DNA of 64,000 bases from Lithospermum erythrorhizon. Taxonomy: Eukaryota > Streptophyta > Magnoliopsida > Boraginales > Boraginaceae. Both the position numbers and the translations under genes were made by a program. Shown one piece after another: positions 10,521 through 24,899 of the stretch (its first letter is position 1; the number at the start of each line of letters is the position of its first letter). Where the stretch lies: assembly GCA_019722365.1 (NCBI GenBank), contig JADFUC010000964.1, positions 620,001-684,000 on the forward strand, written 5' to 3'. The notes below the pieces were generated by a model. The model did no database searches. It saw only the letters and a program-made list of their open reading frames with translations, and was not told where the DNA came from.

Positions 10521-13500
10521 GGTTAGTTTTTTCCTACGAATCCTTCCAAATCAATCTGTCTAACTGATATGATTAGTTAAATAACTTTCGAGTAAATAGG
10601 CTGACCAGAATCATCTAGTTCAGATATTACATGGACACTGGGGTGTTGATACTAGTCTTGAAGCACATGGAAAATACATGCCTGACAGCAAACATCCCAA
10701 GGTAATACTTTAAACACTAACGTTGGGTGCTGCCTTGTAGTTGTTTTGATCCCTTGTCTATACTCTAAATCTTAAAAACTTAACTGAATGACCTTCATTC
10801 TACAGATGTGCTCTAGGCTGCTTGGCCTTGATTTTATACCACTTTACCCGATCTTAATACAGCAGGGGTCCTACTTCCTTTCCCTAAAGTGGTTTATTGG
10901 TGTGGTACCTGGTGGGTCCCAAACCCTCTTTAATCGTTGTTCATAACCACACCATGTTATACAAAATTTGAACCAGTTTCAGAGAAGTTTGCACATGATC
11001 TGTTCTTCAGTTTTTGTTTCTCAATATTATTAAATACTCTGTAGTAGCAATCCACAACGAATCGTGGTTCCACCTCATGAATGTAATCTCCATGTAGTGT
11101 TCATATAGGAGTATGCAATCTGAGCTATACCATTTAATCTTATTCCCTTCATTAGAATTTAATAAAGTCGTTGGTTGCCGAATAATTTATAATGAATAAT
11201 ATGCTGAACTCAGGTCCCAACCACAAGAGACAATTATTTGCCTCAGAATAATGTTCAACGGATCATAGAATAATCTCCCCACATATCTATTCAAAAACTT
11301 TTGCCATCTCAAATGGTTTTATTGAATCTTTCGTTAATGTTTAATTTTTCACCTATAAGACAACTACCTTCCTATCTGGTTTACAAGACAATTGTTCTTC
11401 CCATCCTATGGTGGAGATGTTGTATGTTGTTAAACTAGGAAATAAAATTGTTGACGTAGGAATTCCCATCGGGCATGCACATGGATACAAGGTCTGTGGT
11501 GGATCGCTAGGCTGGAAACACCCAAGATTTTTTTTAAAATGACTGTTCCAGAGAGAAGAAGAAGATTCCAAACAGGCAGCGTGCAAGTCTGCCCTCAACG
11601 TGGCCCTAAATAGTATGAGAACCCCTACACTAAAAGGAAAAATGTTATATCTGATATTTCTGAATATGTCCTGATAGTCGGTAATACCATATATGTCTGA
11701 ATGTCTTTAAGATCTAATCTACTAGTATCTTTAGTTTTCCTAAATTATTGTCCCATTTCTTCATGAACGAGACAGATTTATTTTGATTTTAAAGGATTAC
11801 GGCACGACTAGTTATTTTGATTCCAATCAGTTGTTGTCTCAGAATATCTCAAAGGCTATATTAATTCGTTTGATCATTCTGTTATTTGGAGCACTCCACC
11901 TCTTGTTTATCGACCTCTATTTTGAGTAGCATCAGCTGGTCATCATTATATAATTTTGCTGTAACAACCATTCCAGCGTTTTCCATTTCAATATGATCGA
12001 ACTAGAATTGCTAGTCACGATAGTTAATGGTCATATATTAACTCAAAGGAGGTTTAAACATTTATTCAACTATCAAGATGTTCATACCACTGTGTAACGG
12101 TCTTTATCGGTTCTGATGAGAATCATATTAACTTCAGATATTCCTGAACGAACAATTTAATGAGTAATGTATTTATTATTTTCTCGTGGACTTGCTGATG
12201 TTTTTAACTAATTTCTAATTTTGTACGAAAATTGGGTGAAGTTTTCTACTTTGGTGGTGTAATTTCTATTTTTACATGGAAAATCGGGAGAATGATATTT
12301 TACCTTTCATATGTGGAGTACTTTTACCACGACTCCTTTGGCAAAAGCGTATTATTAAAACTTAATTGTTTTATGGTGATTAAAATAAAGTCATTTGTTG
12401 TCAACGCGCCACCAATTTGATACTCATCACAAAAAATCTGATTACATTACATAATAAACACCTGAGACTTGATTAATTGCCAAAAAGAAAGCCTACTGAA
12501 TCTTAAAACTGCTTAATTGAACCAGAAAACTTAATCAAAGAAACAACAATAACGAATAAAAATAAAAGAACCTATAAAACAATTTTGAATATGGGTGATG
12601 ATTGAGAATCAAAACTCCACTATAGTAAGGAAAACTGACAAGCTAAAAAGATCTACAATAGATAGCAAACTGAATTGAAAGAATGAAGATTTGAAATAGC
12701 CATCTACATTGTATTTTATATGAATTATTAGAAGCCACTGTTCTTTTGAATTTGTCTCATAAAGCTTAACAGTTGCAATTAGTCCTAGACTGGGTAGTCC
12801 CAAGAAATTAAGTGTTGATGATCCAGTCTATTCTACATGGATCGACTATAAGTACTGGCTGCTCCATTAGTACCAGGCATAAATGACCTGTCATGTCGAA
12901 TCCAAATTAAAGGACATCATTAAGTTGATCCTAGGTCCTGTTCCAGATCAATAAAGGAAAGACAGCTAAATTTAACTGCATATTCTCGCCTTCATCAGCT
13001 TATTATCATTCTGATTCCAGATAGTCATTGTTCTTTGAAATATTTAACAAACTCCTTTAGAACTGATCCACATTATTTATGATTCTTTCACTAGCCAGTC
13101 ATCTAACATAGTGTGAAGAATCATAAAGCATTAAATTAGAGACTGTTAAGGGTTAAATCATATCATCATTAGAAATTATCATAAAACAAAATTGCCATTA
13201 AGATTCACCATGCTCCTATAGCTAGCTAAATTTTCTGCTAAGATAACTTAAATTTGTGATATATTTTAGAGGAAGTAATACCATAATTTATAACATCAAG
13301 CAACAATCCTAGTAGTATATATACTGAAATGCACTTCTATCCATGGCAAGATCCTGAAACTAAATATCCACTGAATCAAGAAGTCAACAAAGTCGCCACT
13401 ATATTAAAGAAGCCTCCCAAATATTCAGAAAGATTAAGATCACTGAGGAAGATTAATACATATATATATAATTACATCACTGCTTTTTACACTATGTTAG

Positions 13501-16500
13501 ATATTATAATATCTAAATTGTTCAGACTGAATCTTCCAACATCCAACTTCAAACAATGCCAACCAAGTCAAACATGCTAATATGAAAATAGAATCATGAT
13601 TCTTGTTGTTTCTTTATTTATCATAACTGTCTACATGATATAAATCACGATCGAATAACAAATCAACATCACCAGTAAAAGTATGGCACTAGACTTCGAA
13701 AACCAGATGTCATGTGAATAATAGAAGAGTCAGAAGGAAGGATCGTAACAATCTCAAAATAAAAAGGAGAATACGCAACATTGGCCTAGTGGGATAGAAG
13801 AAAAACAATGATCTTCTGATTAAGAGATTAATTTACCTATCGAAAGAAAATATTGTTATCAATGAAGAAAATATAAGAATCCATGAGCTTTGGACACATC
13901 CATCCCAGTTCTCACTCTTGGTTCTAGTCCAGAATATTGAGCCTAAATTTGTCTGGTTTTTCGAACCACTGATCTGAACATGATCTAGTTGGACAGCCTT
14001 GAGGTTCATTGTCTTTAACTGAACGTTCACTATCAGTTCAGATTGAAACATTTCACCTGTTGAAACGTTCCAATAATCATCTCCAACTAACTGCAATGAT
14101 CAATATATACCATTTCATCCATAGTGGAGAAACAACATAAACCTAAAAGAGAACCAAATGAATGAACACTAAATATTGAGCAAGAATCATTTGCAATTCA
14201 TGTTTAACTATAATTCAACAATTTCTAAGTTTTGGTTGTCAGAACACTATTACAAACTATAATCATTAATCATAATACCTAACATTAATCTTGCAAAATA
14301 ATCTAATTTAAACTTAAATTCATTAGATAAACCACAAAATAAATAATCTCCAATCTCTGCTCCTCGAATTCTTGGAAATAAGAAGATTCTTGAACTATAG
14401 ATTATAAGATGTTAAACTGTTAATGGAAGGACATGATGATAACTATAAACAACTTTGTTCCTTACATAAAGAACCAAATAAATGACTAAATATTGAAACA
14501 GCAACATGTGACTGAAACCTAGAATTATTGAGCAAAAGTCAACTAACTTTATGATACTTTTCATCAGAGTTCTTTGAACATGAAAACACCCAAAAAGACT
14601 TATTAAAGCCAGTATTCAAACAAAGAGCCACTAAAATGATGATCAAAGCCTGAACAAAAGACCCTTATTATTTAAACTGAACAACAAGTTAGTGATATAG
14701 ATATTTATCCTCAACAGAAATGAACTGCAAAGGGTGTATGATATATTTAAGATTATATCCAGATAAATAACAAGATTTATTATTACGGCTTTTATTGTTC
14801 TTTTAAGAATGATAAAGAGTACTCCCGATCTTATGCCACCACAATCATTTTTAGTTCAGAGAATGGGGAATACAAGATTTATTATTATGAACAGATAATA
14901 TAATCTTTAAAACATTCAGAAAACAATTATCAAATCATGCCACCATCAATTACCTCATTTCTAAACTATTTATCAATTTGGGACTAGATTTGAGAATCTT
15001 AATTTCAGCCAGTTTGACTCAGCCTCTACTCTGATTTGATTGCCTAATCACATCCTGTTTCATTTAACTGTCAGATCCTTATTAACTCTCTCTCTCTTCA
15101 AATTATTCTTTACCACTGGAGCTAGATCGATTGCAGTCTCGATCAACGTTACATTTAATTTTGTCTTTAATTTTATACCAGTTCAGGCCTGAACATCTAT
15201 ACCATTGTTCCCATCTGGCCCTTGCATTCTAGCCCTGCACTGTACCTATCTGCCATGCAGTTATGTCTTGTTAGCTGACTTGCATACTAGACTGAGTTCA
15301 GTGTTATCACCATCCAAGCTTTGTTATTACCATAAGAAGATACCTTAACACCATTCGAAGCCTCTAACAGCAACTATTCTACTACAGCTTGAACTGTTTA
15401 GCTTTATTTGATTTATGTGATCCACACTATTCTATTCGCTGGTTCAATCAAATTGTCATGCCAGGACCAAACTTTGTAATTTAATTGGGCTTTATTTTGG
15501 TCCAAGCCAAGATTTTATGTTATCACTGAAAAATCAGTTTATAAAGATTTTATTTCAGCAAATAATAAGAGATTCCGAAGAGTTCACCTTCTGTTTCTTT
15601 TACATTAAAAGAATTAATCAGTCATAATGTATTTTCATAAAGCACGACTTTTTTTATTTGAGATTTTAAATTTAATACTAAATAATATCCGCTTTGGCTC
15701 ATATCATTTTTACTGCCTCATTTGTTCATTTAAGAAAACTTTTTGCCTAATTTTTCCCAATTTATTATGTTAATTACTTGAAATTATGAACAATATTTTA
15801 TCGTCACATCATCATCGAGATGTATAATTAGATTTAATTAATGATAAACTCATCACCCACTAATTTGTGCTATTAAAATGACTATAACCTAATTGTTTGA
15901 ATCTATTTATGAACCCTAATTAGATTGGTCTGAATATTTAATTGAATTAATCAAAATAACATTTGATCATGCCCTCCAGATCATAATACCATCATACCCA
16001 TCTTTGAGCAATTCCAATTGAATTATACCTGCCGCATTGCTAATCCTCTCATATATCATTTATATATGGTGAAGTTTTCTATGCTTATGATCAACTTTAA
16101 GCCAAGTCGCCTACGCATCTAATGACTCAAAACGTATGCTCAGACCTATTTTACAGGTTTATGTCAAGAGTTCATGAGATGGTAGATAATTTAGACTCAT
16201 ATCAAGCGAGAATGGATGATAATTTACCTTAATTTTAAGGAGAACGAGACGCTGTTCTGCCAAGGAGATTGTAGACATTTTAGGCTCATATCATGAGCAG
16301 ATATAGCCATCCCTCCATCTCATATGGGTACATATTTTATGGCTTTGAAAAGAAAAGGCATGTCCTGAACACACAAGAAGACTTAACATTGTCCATTCAG
16401 CTAACTACTTTGTATCACATCTACATATCTGGGGATATATTGCAACGTAATACATGAATGAGTTGTGATTTCTCATGTCCGGCCTTGGGCACCAATTCAA

Positions 16501-17869
16501 GCACTAATTTTTGTCTTTGGTTGCCCCAAGTTCTGGGAGACTCACTTTCATTGCTGTCAATTTCAAGACGGCCATTGGCTCATTGCATCTAATTCAAGAC
16601 CAACCTTTCGTGTGCCATTCAACACTAATGAGGAGCCCATTCCGTCAGCGGTTGATATTTACCCATTTCTAGATTTCCTCGATTCAATATGTACTTTAAA
16701 GCCTTAGGGTGCTTCAGGTCGCTTTGTCACAGACTTCTCCACATGTAGTACGGTTTCGAAGCCATTTCCATGGTTATCTAAGTAACTTCTCCGTGATTTT
16801 CTTTTTATCCCGGTACATATTCAAATAATTAAATATATGGAGCTCTTCTATAATAATTTAAAAATTATTAAATCAAATTAAAAATAATTCCCCCCACCCC
16901 ACTCCATCTTCTCAAAATCAATTCTTAAACCAAATTCATTACTACATCCTCTTATTCTTACAACATTTTTTAGCTCCAAAAAGCCAACCGCATCCAAAAT
17001 CTTGTTACTATCAGCTTCATCATCAAACTTAAAAAAGGCCCATATTTTTACATGGATCAGATTTTCACTAGTTTGTTTTTGCTGTGAGCTGCATTTCTGC
17101 TGACTTTCTATCCGTTAAGACAAGACTTTACAATCAATTTTGATTTCGTTTTGCTATTACGATAGATTTGTTTAATATATAACAACATTTTAATTGGTGT
17201 TAGTGTTTTTCATCTTATAGATAAGGAAGAGTTTTAATTTAATTTCCAAATATTTTTGTTGTCTCTAAAAAATGTACAAATTTATTAATTCATTCTTTAA
17301 AATGTACCCCAAAATCCTAAATATATTATTTTAACATCGAAATATTTTAAAGGTAATTTTGAACTGAGATAATTTAAATGTTTGATACTCCCATGTAACT
17401 TAAAAAGAGTTAAGTGAAAGTCCCAGCTTATAAGTTTACGACTATGACTCCTCTTCTCCACAAACATTCTCAACTGTAAATGACTAGTTATTCCGTATAA
17501 TGATGTTATACTTTTTTATACGATTATTTTATTGTGAAATTACGCAACTTATTCATAATAAAAATAAATTAAATCCAAGACTAATAAACTATATAAACGA
17601 CCATAATAAATACATATATACATATACGTATAAACGATTACTTTCACGCATGGGAAAACCACCAATTTAATCTTCACGCCTCCTCAATTCAATGAGCATC
17701 GAAAGACAATGCTCTCCTGCTACACACCAAGAAATGCATTAATCAAGGACGACTTCATAACTAAAAAAATGTTGAATTTGAAGTAAAATCAAGTCAAAAG
17801 CTTCACCTAATCTGCTTACTGAAGTGGGAGTGTGATGTGGTGATCAGAGGAGAAAGATGATTATGTTTC
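10521..17869. other. long gene-free spacer
   Basis: About 7.3 kb of AT-rich sequence. I see no plausible gene, RNA gene or bounded transposon. Short open stretches (for example near 10.6 kb, 13.9 kb minus strand and 16.5 kb plus strand) were read but match no family I recognise and lack supporting splice structure. Confidence 0.5.
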
Positions 17870-20800
17870 ATCTTTCTAACTTACTATATGAGCCCTTCCT
17901 TTTAACCCAAATGGTCGACTCGTTAACTGACCCAGCCTAACTCGGCAAGACCGCTAATAACCGAATGTTAACGATGAAAGAACCAAAGATAATTAACGAG
18001 CTTCTTTTTGTTAAATCGTCATCAACTAGTTAATTGATTCCATTGTCCAATTTGTATTTTAAATTTATCAACGTAAAACTCGATTAAGTATTCTGGATTT
18101 TAATCAACTCCAATTTGACAATCACGATTTAATTCCATACATTAATATGACTCAACGCCATTGTATGCGCTATGGACTCTCCCGACTCAGAGCACATTAC
18201 CGTGATGTAATAACATAATTTGAAACATTATGCTTATTATATCGATTATACGAGATCTAGTTAACCGGGTATAACCCCGATATTATTTAGTTCCAATTAA
18301 GTAATTTACCATTACTATTTATTGAACACTTAGTCTGAAAGTAATCTCATTTAACTAAATTAGTAAAACGAATCTGTTACAACAATCGTCGCAATGTATT
18401 ATAATTATACAAATCAAAATACTGATTCCGACACTCCTACTCTGCCCTCGACTTATCATTTTACAATTCCTTTATCCGCGATCTCTAGTTACAAGCAATC
18501 CATAAGAAGCCAAACACCCACGACTTTCTTTTACTGAAATGAACCGACTCGTGTACTATGACGTCTCCACAAACCAATCACCCCAAACTCATCGGGAGAG
18601 TACCGAGATTTACTCAGATATCAAGGATGATAAATCCCTTTATAATACATCAACACCTAACAAGCTATAATTAATCAACAAGCATACCTAACATACGCCG
18701 CTAGGTCCTGCTTAAGGCGTACATTCGATATAGTCACAACAAACCTATATAACATAAAAAGAGTTATATACGCAGTCTAAGAATCAAGTAAACTTAACAC
18801 CCTAAAGAACATGTGACGCAGATATACATATCTTCATGATTTTACAAATGGCTAATCCAGCCGCTTACGCAAACCGATAGCCCCATAAGATTGACCGGGG
18901 ACTTATAAGCCTCATGATTTAATAAAATTAATCATAAATCAATCACTACGTTGGTCATAAATGCTAGCTGCCCCAAAACCATTAGCATCCGACTCCAAAG
19001 AAATGGCTATCTCATGTTTCTAGACTTGAAGAGTTGCCAACGCTTACAGGTTGCCTCTCTAGAAACTATAGACTTGCCTTGGTATTTATTATTTTTGTTA
19101 TTATATGAATGAATTACGCATTCATATAATGTAGTTAATAATTAGATTGTAAACAAGAATTACTTTGTTCAATCAATCATTTGGAATTTATTCTGTGAAA
19201 GTAAATGAACTTGCTCCTACTGAACCTTGCATTGTTCAGTTTCTTCTTCAATCTCGTGAAATCAAACCTTAATTTAATCAATGTAATATATCAATCTAGA
19301 CGCTGCTCAAGTCCACACACGGAAATCTTTTAAGCTTGCATTAAACTCTGGTCTTTAAGACATGTAAAGTCGGGAAGCGGTACGATCACAATCATATCAT
19401 AACCCATAATACTACTTGCAAGTGTGACTCGACATCCATTTGCTCGCCTTCTGAACCATGAATCAAATGATGGCTAAGACTATCCCGTATAGTCACACAT
19501 AGCTATGCGCACAATGGGTTTTAAGCCCACATAAGCTTTGCTTTGAAACCTAACATTACCATCTGTCCAAGCCCTCAAATATCCACTAGTTAAGCGTAAT
19601 GCCGACAAACCTCGTTTTGGTATTTCTCGTGAAAATCTCAGGTTTTGTAGCAGCCACTTCTCGGGTTACTATCAAGGTGTTTACAATACAACTAAAGATG
19701 TGTTAAAACACATCTATCTTATTAAATGCATATTCTTTAATAACATTATCAACAATACAAGTTGGACCGGTAACGTTATAATATCGGTTCAAGATTCTTT
19801 AAGGTTTCCTCCCGAGTACACTAGACTCAAATTTCCATTAATGAATTATTTGGCTAATAGTGCCCACAACCATGGCACTATTCTCTCACATTGTCTTTGT
19901 GTGAAGATCAACGAGCGATCTATTCCATAGAACTATATTTAATTTCTATTCTCTTTAAAGAAGCAAAACAGATTCCCCGCATCTAAAATACATTTAGTAA
20001 AAATTCCACAATTCATATTACGGAATTGTGTTGCGTCATGGTCGTGACAACACATGATCCCGATACTGCATACGCTGAATCATCATTGCTATGTAATAGT
20101 GTGAAATTACTATGTAGAGTCCAACCACTCTCAATCACATTAGGTTCTTAATTGTGGGAACGGATTTCAATAGATAGTTACCTTGTCAATAAGAGAATTT
20201 GTCTATCATAGAATTTTAATTTATCAGCTGTATTTTATTCAATTCCTAAGCTTCTAATGATCATTATAAATTAACAAGCAAATGTCATTTAAGCTTACAT
20301 TTCGTGACTAATATAGCATATGTCATACATATATAATCGCTTACGATGTACAAGAATCAATTCGCATTCATACCTTTCAAGGTTGTAGCAAGATTCTTTA
20401 GTACTCAAAACATGTAAAATATTTATGTGTAGTTGCGCTCCCACTAACTCGAGAAATTCAATGTTCATCTTCACTTGACCCCCTTTGATTTCAATCTAAA
20501 TATTAAGATGAAGATTCTAACCCATTATACCGAACGCAAATTTGCAACTCGATACCGATAATATAATCGCTTCCCCACTCTCGTTGAGATGCGAACTTCC
20601 AATAACAATGCTGGCATGCATCATTACTTTAACATTCTTGGATCACTCCACTCAAATACATATGTTGCAACACGTGGGTAATAAGTAAAATTCTGAAATT
20701 GTATTACGCGCATAGTCAATTAATGAATACATTCAACTGCCGAAACCAAATGTTTAATTCATTTATGACTATATGCTCATTTAAATGAAACACGTTCTTA

Positions 20801-22580
20801 CTTTTGATTTAATCACCATCTAGAAGGTAACTGCCAGAGTGAGTTATATACCGACTGCGGTATTTCAATTTATTTTACTCGTGATGACCTTAAGTCATCC
20901 AATCGGAGTATGTCTTATTCATAACATCTATGTCTCTTTTGCATTAGGGCGTTAGTAATGCACTGTGAATTGCCGCATAAATATTCCCCGAGCATGACCG
21001 GTTCTAACACCGATCGGTGTCTCTTAAGGAGCCAATTTTGAATATCATCTCAAGCTCATATATTTAATTCAATTTTATACTCCATAACGAAGATACTATA
21101 CATACAATAAATTGTAATTCTATCGAGATAAATAAATACCAAAGGCTTCCAAATTATGTACATAACCATAGTCTCAACATTAGACCCCGTGTTAAATTAT
21201 GACTACTTATCGACATAATACTAACTTGTCTGCTGAGGCACTCTCAAAGTTTGTTTGTCAAACATAACTCTCGACTGCCTCACAGCTTGAGTATGAATGT
21301 TTTGCACATAAAGCAACAACTTTCAACATGTGAAATTTATGTTTCATTCAATATTGTGTTTCAACTATATTAAACACACAACTTACTTGTATCACTCAAC
21401 TAGTTACATATTTAAGGTAGAATTGGAAATTATGTCAGTATACAAAAATTGAAAGATTTCATCATTGTGTTTTTAACTCATTAAACACAATTCTTTACTT
21501 ACTAATCTTAGCAAGTACGCCAAGATCGTAACGATGTCTCATTCTTTCGATTACTCCATGCCATTTATACTTAATCTCGTAACTCGAGCAGTATTTATAT
21601 GGTCCTCCCTATACTCTTATCAATTCTCGCGTATCATTCAATGACTTATCTTCGACTAACTCAGATGCTGAAAGACGCAAACTAAACAAGATTAACGAAC
21701 CTCCTACTAAGTCTAATAAGAGTTAGACTTCGTTTATCTCTGTGATTGAACTCGGTCTTGTTAAAGTCATTTGCCATAAGTATCACTCATATCGCTATTC
21801 AAAATGTCTTTCAAAGAAGTAGGTTCAAAAAGAAAAACAAGCCAAGCTTCAACCATTCACATTTATTTAAACCGTGTCTTTGTTAATATAAATAGCCACC
21901 ATTAGAGCTCAATTATCTTTCTTTACGCCAGATCCTAGCTACTACTATATTTGGCTCAGAATCATGATCAAAATCATGTAAGTCAAAAGGTTGTTCAAGC
22001 ATTAATCGCGCTTAGCCATAATAATAAATCATTTTACATGAGGTTTTATCAAACCTCCCTTACTATTTCTTAAGTGTTATGATATCCTTCTTTCTCGCTT
22101 ATGCTTTTGAAATAATGAAACATCATTAACTTAAATCATAATTTTTGTACTCAACTTTAAAGCTGATGCCAGAATCAAATAAATAATACGCTTTTGTCCG
22201 TTATACAAACCACAAGCTTACGCTTATTCAATTCACGAAGAGAGTTCACCTTATTGATGAAACTGAAGGCTCAAAACGTAAATACACAACATTCAAGATC
22301 ATCCAACGCTTTCTCTAATTGTGCTATAAAAGAGATCGAACTATTCATTTAGTGCTTGTTTGATGACTCAAGAGACAATATAACATATTGCCTTCATAAG
22401 ATCATCACCTTTAATCAAAATCAAAATTAATTACCTCCTTAATCACATCATGGTGACGCCGTTCACTAACAAAACTCACGTAATAACTCAAGACATCACG
22501 AGATCGCCGTCACTCTGAACAAAAGTTCATGTAACGCGGTCCATGGCGACCGTTTCAAGTCTTTAAGCTTTCCGATTATG
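17870..22580. other. non-coding block of unusual texture, possible decayed retroelement
   Basis: About 4.7 kb with few homopolymer runs, more CG-containing words and no long open frame on either strand, unlike the AT-rich flanks. Read on the minus strand, a polypurine-like AGTGGGAG occurs at 20438-20445, a motif often found just before the 3' LTR of copia elements. I cannot find matching LTRs or protein motifs, so retroelement origin is only an inference. Confidence 0.3.
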
Positions 22581-23546
22581 GAACGAATTATTGTCCTTTA
22601 TTAGCATACACAACCATTTTCAATGGCTTGTGAAGGAAAATGCATTTAACATTTATAACACTATAATACCACAAGTTTATGAATTTCTCCTTAACTTGTT
22701 TTATTTCACATAATAAACTTATGTTTTAAATTGCCCAATTATCAGTGAATGTCAAGCAATCGTAGGTGTGCCAATCATATTATGGTATCAGTCCAGATAA
22801 GCATAATAATATAAGGTTGAGTTCGTGTTGTCCCACTCATTCCAGTTATTTAATCTAAATTGGACATTAAATCAATGATGTGCCTACACAAAACCAATGT
22901 ATTGTATAATCACACTTATTAAGTACTCTACTATTTTCATTCAATAGTACTGCATAAGTACATATAATTGATCATTGATCATGGACAAAAACGGTTGATC
23001 TTAAACCAATATTGAAAAAATAAAAACATTGGTTTCAATTCAATTATATTTATCGTATTTATATGATGCATATCGTTATATATTTTTATACAACTTATAA
23101 ACGAATAGTATAATGTGTAGAGTTGGTAAATCTTATTCTTCCCTGTACAAAGTCTAGTGCATTTGTGTAGCAATTTACATGTGATCAGCAACCTCACACA
23201 CAAGTCACATTTGTTCCTAAAAGAGTACTACATTTCAGTAAGAACTACACGTATTAGAAAGAAAAATACCATCTGAAGAAGGTATTAACTACTACTCTCC
23301 TTGATAATACAAGGTTTATCAATCATCGACTCATCGCTCGGACAAAGTAACTCCATTTCCACCCTACAATCATCTCTTCTGTTGAAGAGAATAGGAAAAG
23401 TTTCAATTAACGATCATGAAAATGCAGCTAAAAGGAAAATATATGAACATGCCGCAGAGCCTCTTCCGCCTAAGAATAAATGGGGTAAGGGGGTCGGATA
23501 CTGGAGCTTGCTTACCACTAGTCCAATGAAGTAAAAAGTTCCCTAC

Positions 23547-24361
23547 TCAGTATACTCCTCTTCCTTCTGGTTGCTTTGAAATTAGATCCTCCAATTCAAG
23601 AACAAGTTCGGATTGATTCTTACTCTCCTCTGCACTACTATCATAAATCATGTCATCTTCCATCAACTTCTCCCACAATATGAAGTTCTCTGAATGACCA
23701 TTCTCCAAATTTCCCATCCCAGAAGAAGCTTTCGCGTTTTGTTCCTGATCCTTGGGGCTACCCGAATCTTCAGATGAGAAGAGAGTTTGAAGAGTTCCAA
23801 ATAGCTAAAGATCAATACAGAGTATTATTTAATCCTTGGCGAGAATCATGTAACAAGTACTAAAAACACAACAACCATTTCAAAAAGATCGTCCCAATTG
23901 TATTTAGTTGTGAAGTGTAAACTTTGTAAGGTGAAAGAAGGTATACTTATAATGAATATATGGAGAACTATTAATGTAAAACATAGTATATAAAATCCAC
24001 AAATGGTAAAATTACTTACATAAGTATTAAGCTGCCTGACAAAGCTGGAGAAATTATTATGCTTGAAATGTTTAGGAAGAATATCAGTAGACAACCTATG
24101 AGGATCCCAAACAACAAAGCTAGTCTCACTATCACACCATGATATAACAGTATTAGTAGTGGGATCATCCACCATTTCGAATGTCTTCTTCAAGAAAGGC
24201 GGCGGCGCAACCTCATGCAACCCTCCAATCGCCTTCACCGCCACCACACCATCGTTGTAGCCACCGCTACAAATGCTCGTTTCGCCGTCTTCTTTATCAA
24301 GAAACACGTCAGGCTCTTGTTTTACATACATCACTTCATCATCCTCAGTTTTCATTTCCAT
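23547..24361 (-). CDS. class A heat-shock factor, internally deleted (possible pseudogene)
   Basis: Exon 1 (24020-24361, 114 codons) has an acidic lead and the first part of a heat-shock-factor DNA-binding domain from [13 protein letters not shown] (residue 55) to the recognition helix [13 protein letters not shown], ending exactly at the family's conserved intron position with a GTAAGT donor. The normal continuation (GFRK..., the wing of the domain, then the HR-A/B oligomerisation coiled coil and nuclear signal) is absent. Instead an AG at 23805-23806 can be spliced in phase 0 to an open 85-codon exon (23547-23804) ending in TGA. It holds an HsfA-like tail: [17 protein letters not shown] (activation-type aromatic/acidic motif) and the leucine-rich LVLELEDLI (export-type signal). 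Predicted product 199 aa against roughly 350-400 usual. Without oligomerisation and the complete fold it should not act as a normal factor; it may be a pseudogene or a small interfering protein. HsfA2/A6-like is my best subclass guess. Confidence 0.8.
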
Positions 24362-24385
24362 TGTTCAGCAAAAAAACTTCCCTTT

Positions 24386-24398
24386 TTCAAGAAAGTTG
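24386..24398. promoter_or_regulatory. heat-shock-element-like site
   Basis: TTCAAGAAAGTT upstream of the heat-shock-factor start: TTCnnGAA followed by nnTT, a partial three-unit element. It lies about 25 bp before the ATG, so probably in the 5'UTR, and belongs to the repeated upstream unit. Weak evidence for heat regulation. Confidence 0.3.
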
Positions 24399-24890
24399 CA
24401 ATATTTTCTGAAATTTAATTGGTTTGGAGGGAATTTTTCCTTTTTTAGAGAAAGTTACAATTTTTTTCTGAATTTTAAGGGATTTGGACCAAAGGGTGTG
24501 GTTTGTTAATGGAAAATGGTTAAATATGACTACAATTTTGGGACACTAAAGTTGCAATTTTTACTGAATTTTAAGGGATTTGGGAGAAATGGTTTGGTTT
24601 GCTAATGGAAATGGATAAGACTACAATTTTGGGACATCAACTAGCTATGTACTATATACTAGTGTGATTGAACAAAAATGGTTAAAATCCCTTGGCGAAA
24701 GTTTGCTATTGAAAATGGATAAATATGACAATTTTATATTTGAGGGATGTGAAGAATTGTTGAATTAGTGACGATTTCGCGTTTTAAAAATCTTATTTAT
24801 GAAAGTTTCAATTATTAAGAAATTTGTTGGGTTTGATTTGCTAATGAAAATAAATAAATATGAGTATAATTTTGGGACAAGAAGTAGGTG
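24390..24890. repeat. degenerate tandem repeats upstream of the heat-shock factor
   Basis: Four to five diverged units of about 95-115 bp, each with AAAGTT(A/G)CAATTTTT, CTGAATTTTAAGGGATTTGG, GGTTTG(C/T)TAATGGAAA and CTACAATTTTGGGACA. The clearest units start at 24450 and 24547; weaker ones start near 24390, 24698 and 24801. Confidence 0.8.
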
Positions 24891-24899
24891 AAGTATATA

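Noticed and set aside
13833..14096. 87-codon minus-strand frame (DDYWNVSTGEMFQSELI...)
   Set aside because: Looks mildly protein-like but matches no family I know and has no partner exons.
16465..16707. 80-codon plus-strand frame (ISHVRPWAPIQALIF...)
   Set aside because: No recognised family, no splice or promoter support; probably chance.
23846..24019. Read-through extension of Hsf exon 1 to 171 codons
   Set aside because: The extra residues come from the intron after a perfect GTAAGT donor at the conserved Hsf intron site.
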